Assembly: GCF_000732925.1 (NCBI RefSeq)
Contig: NZ_CP008953.1
Span: 6,944,001 to 7,008,000, forward strand
Source: Amycolatopsis japonica
GTDB taxonomy: Bacteria; Actinomycetota; Actinomycetes; Mycobacteriales; Pseudonocardiaceae
DNA length: 64,000 nucleotides
Reading direction: 5' to 3'
Positions 40,929 to 48,966 of the stretch are shown here, one piece after another (position 1 is the stretch's first letter; each line of letters opens with the position of its first letter). A program made the position numbers and the translations under genes. Below the pieces are notes generated by a model. It ran no database searches, was not told the DNA's origin, and saw nothing but the letters and a program-made list of their open reading frames with translations.

Positions 40929-42302
40929 CTACTTCAGTCCTTGCAGCGACAACAGAAGCGGGTGCACGTCAGTGGCCCCCACACGACCGGACGGTTCGAA
41001 CGCCGGATCCGAACAGAGCAACACCGGACCGTCCTCTGTGGAATCGGGCAGCCGTCCGTGCGAGCCGCGCACCCAGCGCGGGTCGGTCGGGACGACGTCC
41101 ATCGCGTACCGGAGCCCGGCGAACTTCTTCGCCAGGTTGAGCCCGGCCCGTGCCTTGGCGAACTTGTCCTCCGGGTCGAAGAACAGCTCGGCGGGGTCGT
41201 AACCCGGTTTGCGGTGGATCTCGACGCCGCGCGCGAAGTCGGGCTTCCGCTCGTCGTCGAGCCAGTAGTAGTAGGTGAACCACGAGTCCGGCTCGGCGAC
41301 CGCGACGAGCTCGCCGGCGCGTTCGTGGTCGATCCCGTACTTGCCCTGTGCCTCGCGGTCGAGCACCTCGTCGACGCCGGTCAGCTCGCCGACGATCGAG
41401 CGCACCCGCTCCAGATCGGCGGAATCGCGGACGTAGACGTGCGCGACCTGGTGGTCGGCGACGGCGAACGCACGCGATGCCCACGGGTCGAGGTACTCCA
41501 TGCCCGCCTGGGTGTAGACCTCCAGCAGCCCCTCGCGCCGCAGTGCCCGGTTGATGTCGACCGGCCGGTGCACGTTGGTGATCCCGTACTCGCTGAGCGC
41601 GACCACGGTCGCCCCGGCGTTGCGGGCGTCATCGAGCAACGGCGCCAACGCGTTGTCCAGTTCCCGCGCGGCCTGCCGTGCCTGCGGCGCGTCGGGGCCG
41701 AAGCGCTGCAGGTCGTAATCCAAGTGCGGAACGTAGGTCAGCAGCAGATCCGGTCGCTTCTCCCGCAGGATCTGCCGCGACGCCCCGATCACCCACTTGC
41801 TCGATTTGAGCGACGCCGTCGGGCCCCAGTACTGGAAGAGCGGGAACTCCCCCAGCGCACCGGTCAGCTGATCGTGCAGTTCCGGCGGGCGCACGTAGGC
41901 GTCCGGCGACTTGCGGCCGTCGGCATGGTAAATCGGCCGCGGGGTCACCGTGACGTCGGTGCTCATCCCCATCGCGTACCACCAGCACACGTTCGCCGAC
42001 GTGTAGCCGGGGTGCGCCGCCCGCGCGGTCTCCCACAGCTTCTCGCCGCCGACGAGCCGGTTGTGCTGGCGCCACAGGAAGATCTCGCCGAGCTCGCGGA
42101 AGTACCAGCCGTTGCCGACGATCCCGTGCTGCGCGGGCATGAGCCCGGTGAGGAACGTCGACTGCGCGCTGCAGGTGACCGCGGGCAGCACCGTGCCCAG
42201 TTCGGCCTGCCAGCCGTCGCGGGCGACGGCGGACAGTTTCGGCATGTCCCGCAACGCCTTCGGGGTCAGCCCGACGACGTCGATGACGACCAAGGGTTTC
42301 AC
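40929..42302 (-). CDS. Alkaline-phosphatase-superfamily phosphatase/phosphodiesterase, EboF-like
   Basis: 457 residues; GTG start at 42302 overlapping the EboE-like gene by 4 bp. It is a cytoplasmic member of the nucleotide pyrophosphatase/phosphodiesterase branch: VVIDVVGLTPKAL at the start supplies the first metal Asp, VTCSAQSTFLTG the Thr/Ser nucleophile segment, VPHLDYDLQ a metal Asp/His, and SEYGITNVHRP further metal His. In ebo clusters EboF has this fold. The substrate is unknown; a phosphorylated cyclitol-lipid or its by-product would fit. It is the last gene of the overlapping cluster. Confidence 0.82.
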   Translation of the reverse strand: MKPLVVIDVVGLTPKALRDMPKLSAVARDGWQAELGTVLPAVTCSAQSTFLTGLMPAQHGIVGNGWYFRELGEIFLWRQHNRLVGGEKLWETARAAHPGYTSANVCWWYAMGMSTDVTVTPRPIYHADGRKSPDAYVRPPELHDQLTGALGEFPLFQYWGPTASLKSSKWVIGASRQILREKRPDLLLTYVPHLDYDLQRFGPDAPQARQAARELDNALAPLLDDARNAGATVVALSEYGITNVHRPVDINRALRREGLLEVYTQAGMEYLDPWASRAFAVADHQVAHVYVRDSADLERVRSIVGELTGVDEVLDREAQGKYGIDHERAGELVAVAEPDSWFTYYYWLDDERKPDFARGVEIHRKPGYDPAELFFDPEDKFAKARAGLNLAKKFAGLRYAMDVVPTDPRWVRGSHGRLPDSTEDGPVLLCSDPAFEPSGRVGATDVHPLLLSLQGLK

Positions 42303-43369
42303 GCGGAAGCCCCTTCCTTGACGAGGTTCGCCTGTGCCCATTCGAGTTCCGCGGCGATCCCGCCGACGAGGTCGCCCGCGTCCGGGAGCACGCTCCAGGT
42401 GTAGGTCTCGACTTCGATATGCGGTTCGCCGGGCAGCTCGGCGGCGACGGTGCGCAGGACGTCGGTCGTGGTGGACAGCGGCGCGGCAGGCGCCTGGTGC
42501 AGCGGCATGTGGAAGTGCACGCGCCACGGCCCCTCCCCCGGCAGGTCGGTCCACGCCTCGGGCAGGTCGTCGGCCTTGCGCACGACACCACCCGAAAACT
42601 CGCGGACCTGGTGCAGATACCGCGGTTCCGCGAACGCCGCCAACGCGTCACGGGCCTCGGCCGGGTCTTCGACGTGCAACGCGGCGGAAGCCTGCACCTT
42701 CACGATGTCCACATCGGACTCCGCGATCGCCCTGAGCGTCTCCGTCGGATCGGCGAACGACACCGCGAGGTGACAGGTGTCCAGGCACAGCCCGACGTAC
42801 TCCGGGTCGACGCGGCCGGACAGCCAGCCCAGCGCGTCGGCCACCGTGTCGAGCACGCAGCCGGGTTCGGGTTCGACGGCCAGTTTGATCGGCCGGTCAC
42901 CGATCGCGCGGACGACCTCGGCGAAGGACTCGATCGCTCGCCGGTCGTCCTGTTCGCCCCACGGTTCACGCCAAGCCAACGGCAGCGTGGATATGCTGCC
43001 GTAAGAAGCATCCCCGGCGAGAAGGTCGGACAACACGTTCACGCAGTCGATCGTGTAGGCGACCCGGTCCGGGTGTGTCCACTCAGGACGGTAGACCGCG
43101 TGCTTGACGACGTCGTCGTGGAAACCGCCGTACGGGAAGGCGTTGAGCGTGTACACCGACAGCCCGCGGGCGTCGAGTTCGGCACGGAAACGCTTGCGCG
43201 CCTCGGCGTCTTCGGCGAGCCCGCGCGCGACCGGCGCGGAAAGCCACAGCCCGACGCCGAGCCGATCGGCGCCCAGCCGCTCACGCACGGGGAGCGCGTA
43301 CCGCTCCAGCTGCGCGACGATACCGTCGACGTCTTCAGCGGGGTGGACGTTCGTACAGTAGGAGATCAT
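42299..43369 (-). CDS. EboE-like metabolite-traffic TIM-barrel protein
   Basis: 356 residues; ATG at 43369, with 4-bp overlaps at both ends. The xylose-isomerase-like TIM barrel begins ISYCTNVHPAEDVDGIVAQL, the opening typical of EboE, and carries metal-type residues at Glu in KLAVEPEPGCVLD, Asp/His in LCLDTCHLAV and Glu in EVETYTW. EboE proteins are named for the metabolite-traffic phenotype of cyanobacterial and Pseudomonas ebo mutants; their reaction is unknown. The adjacency of two more ebo-type genes makes the assignment firm at family level. Confidence 0.82.
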   Translation of the reverse strand: MISYCTNVHPAEDVDGIVAQLERYALPVRERLGADRLGVGLWLSAPVARGLAEDAEARKRFRAELDARGLSVYTLNAFPYGGFHDDVVKHAVYRPEWTHPDRVAYTIDCVNVLSDLLAGDASYGSISTLPLAWREPWGEQDDRRAIESFAEVVRAIGDRPIKLAVEPEPGCVLDTVADALGWLSGRVDPEYVGLCLDTCHLAVSFADPTETLRAIAESDVDIVKVQASAALHVEDPAEARDALAAFAEPRYLHQVREFSGGVVRKADDLPEAWTDLPGEGPWRVHFHMPLHQAPAAPLSTTTDVLRTVAAELPGEPHIEVETYTWSVLPDAGDLVGGIAAELEWAQANLVKEGASA

Positions 43370-44229
43370 TTGCGGGCACCTCGCAGCACCGAGTTGCCCT
43401 CGAACGTCACGGCCTCGCCGGTGAACCCGGGCAGCGGGTCGAGCGTGAGCCTGCCGCTGAGCCCGTAGAAGTCGACCGGGTTCTGCCACAGCACCTTGTC
43501 GACGTCGGCCTCGGTGAACCCGCCGTCGAGCATCGCCTGCCCGGTCTTGGCGGTCTTCAACGGATCGGACCGGCCCCAGTCGGCGGCCGAGTTGACGATC
43601 ATCTTCTCCAGCCCGTACTGGCGCAGGATCTCGACCATCCGGTGTTCGTCCATCTTGGTGTCCGGGTAGATGGAGAAACCCATCCAGGCGCCGGAATCCT
43701 TGACCAGCTTGACGGTGAGCTCGTTGAGGTGGTCGACGACCACGCGCTCCGGCGCGACGCCGGCCTCGCGCACGACGTCGAGCGTGCGCTTGGTGCCTTC
43801 CAGCTTGTCGCGGTGCGGGGTGTGCACCAGAACCGGAAGGTCGTGTTCCAGCGCCATCGCCAGCTGCTGGGCGAAGACCTCGTCCTCTTCCTTGGTCATC
43901 GAGTCGTAGCCGACCTCGCCGACCGCGACCACGCCGTCCTTCGCCAGGTACCTCGGGAGCACGTCGAGCACCTCGCGGCAGCGGGGGTCGTTGGCCTCCT
44001 TGGGGTTCAGCGCGATCGTGCAGTGGTGCCGGATGCCGAACTGCGCGGCACGGAACCGTTCCCAGCCGATGAGCGCGTCGAAGTAGTCGGTGTACGAGCC
44101 GACGCTGGTGCGCGGCTGCCCCAGCCAGAACGCGGGTTCGACCAGCGCGCGGACACCGGCCGCGTACATCGCTTCGTAGTCGTCGGTGGTCCGGGAGGAC
44201 ATGTGGATGTGGGGATCGAAGATACGCAC
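43366..44229 (-). CDS. TatD-like metal-dependent hydrolase, EboB-like
   Basis: 287 residues; GTG start at 44229 with AAGGAG 10 nt before it. The amidohydrolase-fold metal site is DPHIHMSSR at the N terminus, then Glu in VGEVGYDSM, His in VLVHTPHRD, His in VVDHLNEL and Asp in SAADWGRSD. TatD relatives are nucleases or amidohydrolases; in ebo clusters the EboB member has this fold with unknown substrate. It overlaps EboE by 4 bp and is 4 bp from the EboA fusion gene, so it is part of one translational unit. Confidence 0.85.
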   Translation of the reverse strand: MRIFDPHIHMSSRTTDDYEAMYAAGVRALVEPAFWLGQPRTSVGSYTDYFDALIGWERFRAAQFGIRHHCTIALNPKEANDPRCREVLDVLPRYLAKDGVVAVGEVGYDSMTKEEDEVFAQQLAMALEHDLPVLVHTPHRDKLEGTKRTLDVVREAGVAPERVVVDHLNELTVKLVKDSGAWMGFSIYPDTKMDEHRMVEILRQYGLEKMIVNSAADWGRSDPLKTAKTGQAMLDGGFTEADVDKVLWQNPVDFYGLSGRLTLDPLPGFTGEAVTFEGNSVLRGARK

Positions 44230-44233
44230 TGGC

Positions 44234-45646
44234 TCAGTTCTCCTTGAGGAGTTCGAGGGCGTCGGCGGGTACGTCACGTCCGGCCGCCCTGCGTTCGTCG
44301 GCGAAATCGGCGAGCATTCTCCGCAGCTCGTCGTCCGCGCGGGAAGTGAGGTCCGCGACGGCGGCCAGCGGCACACCGACGAAGACGCATTTGAGGACGC
44401 CGTGGCGCCACGTGTGGTCGTCCAGGAACCGGGCGAAGGCACCCATCGCGGCGGCGACCAGCCTGATGTCGTTGGCGCGCAAGGCGTCCTCGACCAGCTT
44501 GATCCCGGCATCGGTGACTTCGGCCCCTGGCGACTTCAGCGCGGAGAGCGCCCGCAGGACCCCGCGCCGCTCGGCGTCGTCGCCGTAGCGGTAGAGATCG
44601 CGTAGTTCCGCGGCCAGCGCCGCGTCGTCGAGGACGTCGGCCAGCACCGACACGAGCCGGACCCGTGCCCGGTCGTCGACCGTGCCGTGGACCAGACCCT
44701 GCGGATCGGTGTCCGGGCGCAGCGCCTCACGACCGACCTCGCGGCCGACGGCCGGGAAGATCGAGCCGATCACCGACGGCTTCTCCCGGATCCGGCGTTC
44801 CGCCTTGGCCTGCCACGTCTGCGGCATCGCCGCGGTGAGCGCCTCGAAGGCCCGGCGCGCGGTGTCCGGCGCGGCATGGCTGTGCCGGGGCAGTTCGACC
44901 GCGGCCAGCCCGGTGTAGCCGATCTCCGCCAGCGCGGCGAGCGTCCCCGGCAGATCCAGATGCCCGTCGCCGAACTCCAGATGCTCGTGGACCCTCGGCA
45001 GCATGTCGTCCAGCTGCACGTTCCACAGCAGCGGACCGGCGAGGCGGACGCATTCGGCCGCGTTCACCGGCTCGACGGCGACACAGTGCCCGACGTCGAG
45101 CGTGACCCCGAAGAGATCCGGTTCGCCGAGTTCCTTGCGCAGGTCCAGGACCTGGGCCAGATGCTGCACGAGGTGGCCGGGCTCGGGTTCCATCGCCAGC
45201 CGCACGTTCAGCCGCGCGGCGTGCTCCAGGACCGCCGCGACCCCTTCACGCAACCGCGACCAGGCCAGATCGTTGTCCACAGTGGACACACCCGACCAGA
45301 ACGACACGCAATCCGCACCGAGGTCACCGGCGATTTGCAAAGCCCGCGCCAGGAAGTCGATCCGCAACGCGGGGTCGTCCGAAAGCAGCGTCGGCGAGTG
45401 CTTGCGCCACGGGTCGAGCAGGTACCGCGCGCCGGTCTCGATGACGACCCGGTTCAGGCCGAGCGTCGAAAGCCGGGAGGCCACATGGTCGACCTGCCGC
45501 GCCAGATCGTCGGCGAACGGGTCGAGGTGATCGTGGTCCAGGGTCAGCGCCACCCCGGTGTAGCCGAGGTCGGCGATCACCGCGAGCGCGTCGTCGAGGC
45601 GGTGGTTGGAGAAGCCGTTGGTGCCGTATCCGAGTGAGAACGTCAT
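44234..45646 (-). CDS. Fusion of a sugar-isomerase-like TIM barrel with an EboA domain
   Basis: 470 residues; ATG at 45646 overlapping the prenyltransferase gene by 4 bp. Residues 1-270 are a TIM barrel (GYGTNGFSNHRLDDALAVIA; metal-type Glu in LAMEPEPGHL, Asp/His in TLDVGHCV, Glu/His in VELPRHSH). Residues 290-470 are an all-helical EboA domain with HTWRHGVLKCVFVGVPLAAV and DDELRRMLADFADERRAAGR, matching EboA proteins elsewhere. EboA is normally a separate protein; here it is joined to an enzyme. The TIM part contains one of the TCCACWGTGGA sites (45276). Confidence 0.85.
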   Translation of the reverse strand: MTFSLGYGTNGFSNHRLDDALAVIADLGYTGVALTLDHDHLDPFADDLARQVDHVASRLSTLGLNRVVIETGARYLLDPWRKHSPTLLSDDPALRIDFLARALQIAGDLGADCVSFWSGVSTVDNDLAWSRLREGVAAVLEHAARLNVRLAMEPEPGHLVQHLAQVLDLRKELGEPDLFGVTLDVGHCVAVEPVNAAECVRLAGPLLWNVQLDDMLPRVHEHLEFGDGHLDLPGTLAALAEIGYTGLAAVELPRHSHAAPDTARRAFEALTAAMPQTWQAKAERRIREKPSVIGSIFPAVGREVGREALRPDTDPQGLVHGTVDDRARVRLVSVLADVLDDAALAAELRDLYRYGDDAERRGVLRALSALKSPGAEVTDAGIKLVEDALRANDIRLVAAAMGAFARFLDDHTWRHGVLKCVFVGVPLAAVADLTSRADDELRRMLADFADERRAAGRDVPADALELLKEN

Positions 45647-46491
45647 GTGGGGCTCACCTTCCTCGACAGCTTGCGGGCGATCGGCAGCGCGGCCGCGACC
45701 AGCGCCGCCCCCAGTACCGAGCCCTTCGCCGTGACCGCCGCCTGCAGCGGGACCATGCCGTGGATGCCGTTCTTGGTCGCCGACCGCACGGATTTCGCCG
45801 ACGGGTCGCGGACGGCGTCCGCCTGCGCCCGGCCGACCAGGCCCGCGTAGCCCGAACCGGCGGCCATCGAGGCGGCGCGATGCCAGCCCCCACGGGCCGG
45901 TCCGGTCAATGCCAACGTTGTCGCCGCGCAGCTGGTGGCCAAGGCCGCCCGGGCGGTCGCCGGGTTCGCCCCGTGGACCTCCCCGGTGGAGAGCGCGGTG
46001 ACACCGAGCGTGTGGACGCCGACCGCCGCCGCGGCCGTGGCCGCCTTCTTCGGCGAATCACCTGCACCCAGCAGGACGTCGAGCGTGCGGCACGCCGCCA
46101 TGGCCACCGGTCCGGCCGGGGTCGGTTTGAGCACGGTGTCGTAGGCCCACACCGACGCCGCGAGCGGGACCGCGACGCGCATCGCCCGACGGCCGCCGCC
46201 GAGCGCTGCCAGGCCGAGTCCGGCGGCGGTCAGCGCGGCACCGGTGGTGAGCGCCGCGCCCGCGCTCACCCGCCCGGACGGGATCGGGCGCTCGGGCCGC
46301 TCCACGGCGTCGAGCTTCCGGTCCGCCCAGTCGTTGAGGGCCATCCCGGCCCAGTAGAAGGCGACCGAGGACAGCGGCAGCAGCAGCCGCCGTCCGGTCA
46401 TCTTGAGCCCCGCCGCGGCGGATCCGGCGACCGTGTCGCCGAGCACCGTCAGCGCCGCGGGCGCCCGGACGAGTTCCACATAGGCCTTCAC
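45643..46491 (-). CDS. UbiA-family prenyltransferase (SCO3242-like, EboC-like)
   Basis: 282 residues; GTG start at 46491. It is an integral membrane protein with eight or nine helices and the UbiA Asp-rich motif GMALNDWADRKLDAVERPER (N-D-x-x-D) near residue 55. The second Asp motif, normally D-x-x-x-D near residue 190, is not obvious. From memory it fits the SCO3242 family of actinobacterial prenyltransferases. UbiA enzymes transfer isoprenyl chains to ring or sugar-phosphate acceptors (for example decaprenyl-phosphoribose). The acceptor is likely made by the neighbouring inositol-phosphate synthase. It overlaps the genes on both sides. Confidence 0.87.
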   Translation of the reverse strand: MKAYVELVRAPAALTVLGDTVAGSAAAGLKMTGRRLLLPLSSVAFYWAGMALNDWADRKLDAVERPERPIPSGRVSAGAALTTGAALTAAGLGLAALGGGRRAMRVAVPLAASVWAYDTVLKPTPAGPVAMAACRTLDVLLGAGDSPKKAATAAAAVGVHTLGVTALSTGEVHGANPATARAALATSCAATTLALTGPARGGWHRAASMAAGSGYAGLVGRAQADAVRDPSAKSVRSATKNGIHGMVPLQAAVTAKGSVLGAALVAAALPIARKLSRKVSPT

Positions 46492-47645
46492 AGGTCGGCC
46501 GCCCAGGTGACCAGGCGGGCGGTCTGCTCGGCGAATCGGTGTTCGTCGCTGCCCAGCGGATCCTTGAAGAAGAAGCCGAGTTCGGTCAGCGCGCCGCTCT
46601 GGCCGCCGGCGTGCGCCGCGGTGACGAAGCGGGCCAGATCCAGGATCAGCGGCGCCGCGAGCGCGGAGTCGTAGCCGGTCCAGGTGAACTGCAGGCTCAT
46701 GCGCGCGCCGAGGAAACCCTCGAACGACACGTGGTCCCACGCGGTCTTGATCTCGCCGAGGTCGGGCACGTTGTCGATGTGCAGCGGCGCCGTGACGTCC
46801 TCGCCGAGCAGCGCCGCGAGCCCGCGCGCCTTGGATTCCAGCTTGCTGTTCGCGGTCACCGGGTCGGCGAGCGTCTCACCGTCGCCACCGCCCAGCAGGT
46901 TGGTGCCCGCCCAGGAGCGGACCTTCAGCGCCCGCGCGCTGAACATCGGCGCGAGGACGGTGCGCAGCAGCGTCTCGCCGGTCTTGCCGTCGCAGCCCGC
47001 GTACGGCAGGCCTTCCCGCTCGGCGAGCTTCCGCAGCGCGGGCAGGGTGATCCCCGCGGACGGCGTGAACTCGACGTACGGGCTTCCCGCCTTCGAGGCC
47101 GCGTAGGCCGACAGGGAGCTCGACGGGAGCACCGCCCGTGCGGGGTCGGCGAGCGCCGCCTCGAGCGCGTCGAGGTCGTCGTGTTCGGGCAGGTGGGGGC
47201 ACGGGGCCTCGGTGGAGGACACGTTGACCACCACGACCCGCGCGAGGTCGTGCCGGTCGGCGAAAGACCGGATGTCCGCCGTGAGCCGGGCGGCCGCGTC
47301 GGCCTGGGCACCGGTGTGCGTCGCCGGGTGGTAGCCGTCGCGGATCTCGGCGTCCACCTCGGCCAGTCCGGACCGGACCGCGGAGAACACCGAGTGCCCG
47401 AAGACACCGGCGTGCGCCAGCTGTTCGGCGCGCTTCTCCAGCGGGGTGTGCACGATGTCGTGCCCGCCGAGGACCAGATCGTCCCAGCCCGGCAACGGAA
47501 CCCCGGCGAACGCGGGCAGCTCGGTGACACAGCCGCCACCGCCGGCCACCCCCGCGCGGAGCGCGAGGAGCCCGACCGCCGCGGTAGTGGCGACAGACCC
47601 CCTCGCCCCGATCAACCAGATGCCCGTACGCTCGTGAGCAGGCAT
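46488..47645 (-). CDS. myo-Inositol-1-phosphate synthase
   Basis: A 385-residue cytoplasmic NAD-dependent cyclase converting glucose-6-phosphate to inositol-1-phosphate. The NAD-binding motif is WLIGARGSVATTAAVG at residue 9; characteristic segments are VVVNVSSTEAPCP, YVEFTPSAG, DGKTGETLLRTVLAPM, WAGTNLLGGGDGETL, and the late SLQFTWTGYDSALAAPLILD. The ATG at 47645 has a GGTGGAG site; an upstream in-frame ATG has none. It overlaps the prenyltransferase start by GTGA. Housekeeping versions feed phosphatidylinositol and mycothiol; here the coupling to ebo-type genes suggests a dedicated role. Confidence 0.92.
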   Translation of the reverse strand: MPAHERTGIWLIGARGSVATTAAVGLLALRAGVAGGGGCVTELPAFAGVPLPGWDDLVLGGHDIVHTPLEKRAEQLAHAGVFGHSVFSAVRSGLAEVDAEIRDGYHPATHTGAQADAAARLTADIRSFADRHDLARVVVVNVSSTEAPCPHLPEHDDLDALEAALADPARAVLPSSSLSAYAASKAGSPYVEFTPSAGITLPALRKLAEREGLPYAGCDGKTGETLLRTVLAPMFSARALKVRSWAGTNLLGGGDGETLADPVTANSKLESKARGLAALLGEDVTAPLHIDNVPDLGEIKTAWDHVSFEGFLGARMSLQFTWTGYDSALAAPLILDLARFVTAAHAGGQSGALTELGFFFKDPLGSDEHRFAEQTARLVTWAADL

Positions 47646-47675
47646 TTCTCCACCTTTCAAGAACCCGAGAACCCC

Positions 47676-47696
47676 AACCTCCGATGGTCGGATGTT
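47676..47696. promoter_or_regulatory. 21-bp imperfect palindrome upstream of the inositol-phosphate synthase operon
   Basis: AAC-c-TCCGA-tgg-TCGGA-t-GTT is symmetrical at all but the noted positions. It lies 31 bp before the ATG at 47645, in the 109-bp gap that separates the ABC/Gfo operon from the ebo-like genes, and suggests independent control of the latter. Confidence 0.5.
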
Positions 47697-47754
47697 TCGG
47701 ATCGAACCAAGTCGCAGTGATAGCCGTCATGCGACTTTCGGCTGGATCTACTCC

Positions 47755-48924
47755 TCAGTTACTCCCCTTCACGGTGACTCCGGGCACAGTGGTCCATCGC
47801 GCCTCGTCGGACGCGCTGCGCTCGACCGCGTCCAAGACCTGCTGAACCCTCAATCCGTCCTCGAAGGACGGTTCGGGATCCTTGCCTTCGCCGATCGCGG
47901 TGAGCAGATCGGCGACCTCGTTGGTGAAGGTGTGCTCGTAGCCGAGCAGATGACCCGGCGGCCACCACACCCCGACGTACGGGTGCTCGGGTTCGGTGAC
48001 CAGGATCCGGCGGAACCCGGCCTCGGTGGGCGGCTGGCCACCGTCGAAGAAGGACAGTTCGTTCATCGACTCGAAGTCGAACGCGAGGCTCGCCTTCGAC
48101 CCGTTGATCTCCAGCCGCATCGCGTTCTTGCGGCCCAGCGCGAACCGGGTCGCCTCGAAACTCGCCACCGCGCCGCCGGTGAACCGGCCGAGGAACAGCG
48201 CGGTGTCGTCGACCGTGACCTGCCCGGTGCCGCCGTCGCCGTCCGGCCGCTCCTTGACGAAGGTGTTCGTCAGCGCGGAAACCCCGGTGATCGTGTCGCC
48301 GGTGACGAACTGGGCGGCGTCGACGATGTGCGCGCCGAGATCGCCCAGCGCGCCGGAGCCCGCCTTGTCCTTGTGCAGCCGCCAGGTCATCGGCGCCTGG
48401 GCGTCGGACAGCCAGTCCTGCAGGTAGACCGACCGCACGTGGCGGATCTCGCCGAGCGCCCCGCTCGCGACCAGTTTCCTGGCGTGCGCGAGCGCGGGCA
48501 CCCGGCGGTAGTTGAACGCCACCATCGACCGGACGCCGTTGGCCCGCGCCTTCGCCGCCGCCTCGGCCATCGCTTCGGCCTCGGCGAGGGTGTTGGCCAG
48601 CGGCTTCTCGCACAGCACGTGCTTGCCCGCTTCGAGCGCGGCGATCGCGATCTCGGCGTGGCTGTCGCCCGGGGTGCAGATGTCGACCAGGTCGACGTCG
48701 TCGCGGGCGATCAGCGCGCGCCAATCCGTCTCGACGTCTTCCCAGCCGAACCGTTCCGCCGCGGCCTTCGCCCGCACCTCGTCACGGCCGCCGAGCACGG
48801 CGAGTCGCGGGATCAGCGGTGGCGTGAAGAACCGGTGCACGCTGCGCCACGCGTGCGAATGCACCGCACCCATGAACGCGTGGCCCACCATGCCGATCCC
48901 GATCGTTTCCGTTGCCGTGCTCAA
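47755..48924 (-). CDS. Gfo/Idh/MocA-family oxidoreductase
   Basis: A 389-residue NAD(P)-dependent dehydrogenase. The Rossmann segment is IGIGMVGHAFMGAVHSH near residue 9, and the conserved EKPLANTLAEAEAM (catalytic Lys) is near 95; the C-terminal alpha/beta domain has the active-site GALGDLGAHIVD and VWWPPGHLLGYEHTF. Enzymes of this family oxidise inositol (IolG), glucosides at C3 or sugar acids. It follows the sugar ABC importer by 42 bp, so it is the likely first cytoplasmic step on the imported compound. The extra length and substrate loop fit the oligomeric glucose-fructose-oxidoreductase branch. Confidence 0.88.
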   Translation of the reverse strand: MSTATETIGIGMVGHAFMGAVHSHAWRSVHRFFTPPLIPRLAVLGGRDEVRAKAAAERFGWEDVETDWRALIARDDVDLVDICTPGDSHAEIAIAALEAGKHVLCEKPLANTLAEAEAMAEAAAKARANGVRSMVAFNYRRVPALAHARKLVASGALGEIRHVRSVYLQDWLSDAQAPMTWRLHKDKAGSGALGDLGAHIVDAAQFVTGDTITGVSALTNTFVKERPDGDGGTGQVTVDDTALFLGRFTGGAVASFEATRFALGRKNAMRLEINGSKASLAFDFESMNELSFFDGGQPPTEAGFRRILVTEPEHPYVGVWWPPGHLLGYEHTFTNEVADLLTAIGEGKDPEPSFEDGLRVQQVLDAVERSASDEARWTTVPGVTVKGSN

Positions 48925-48966
48925 TACCCCTCCTATGTCTCCGCTTGCGTGTCGGGTACGCGGGTC

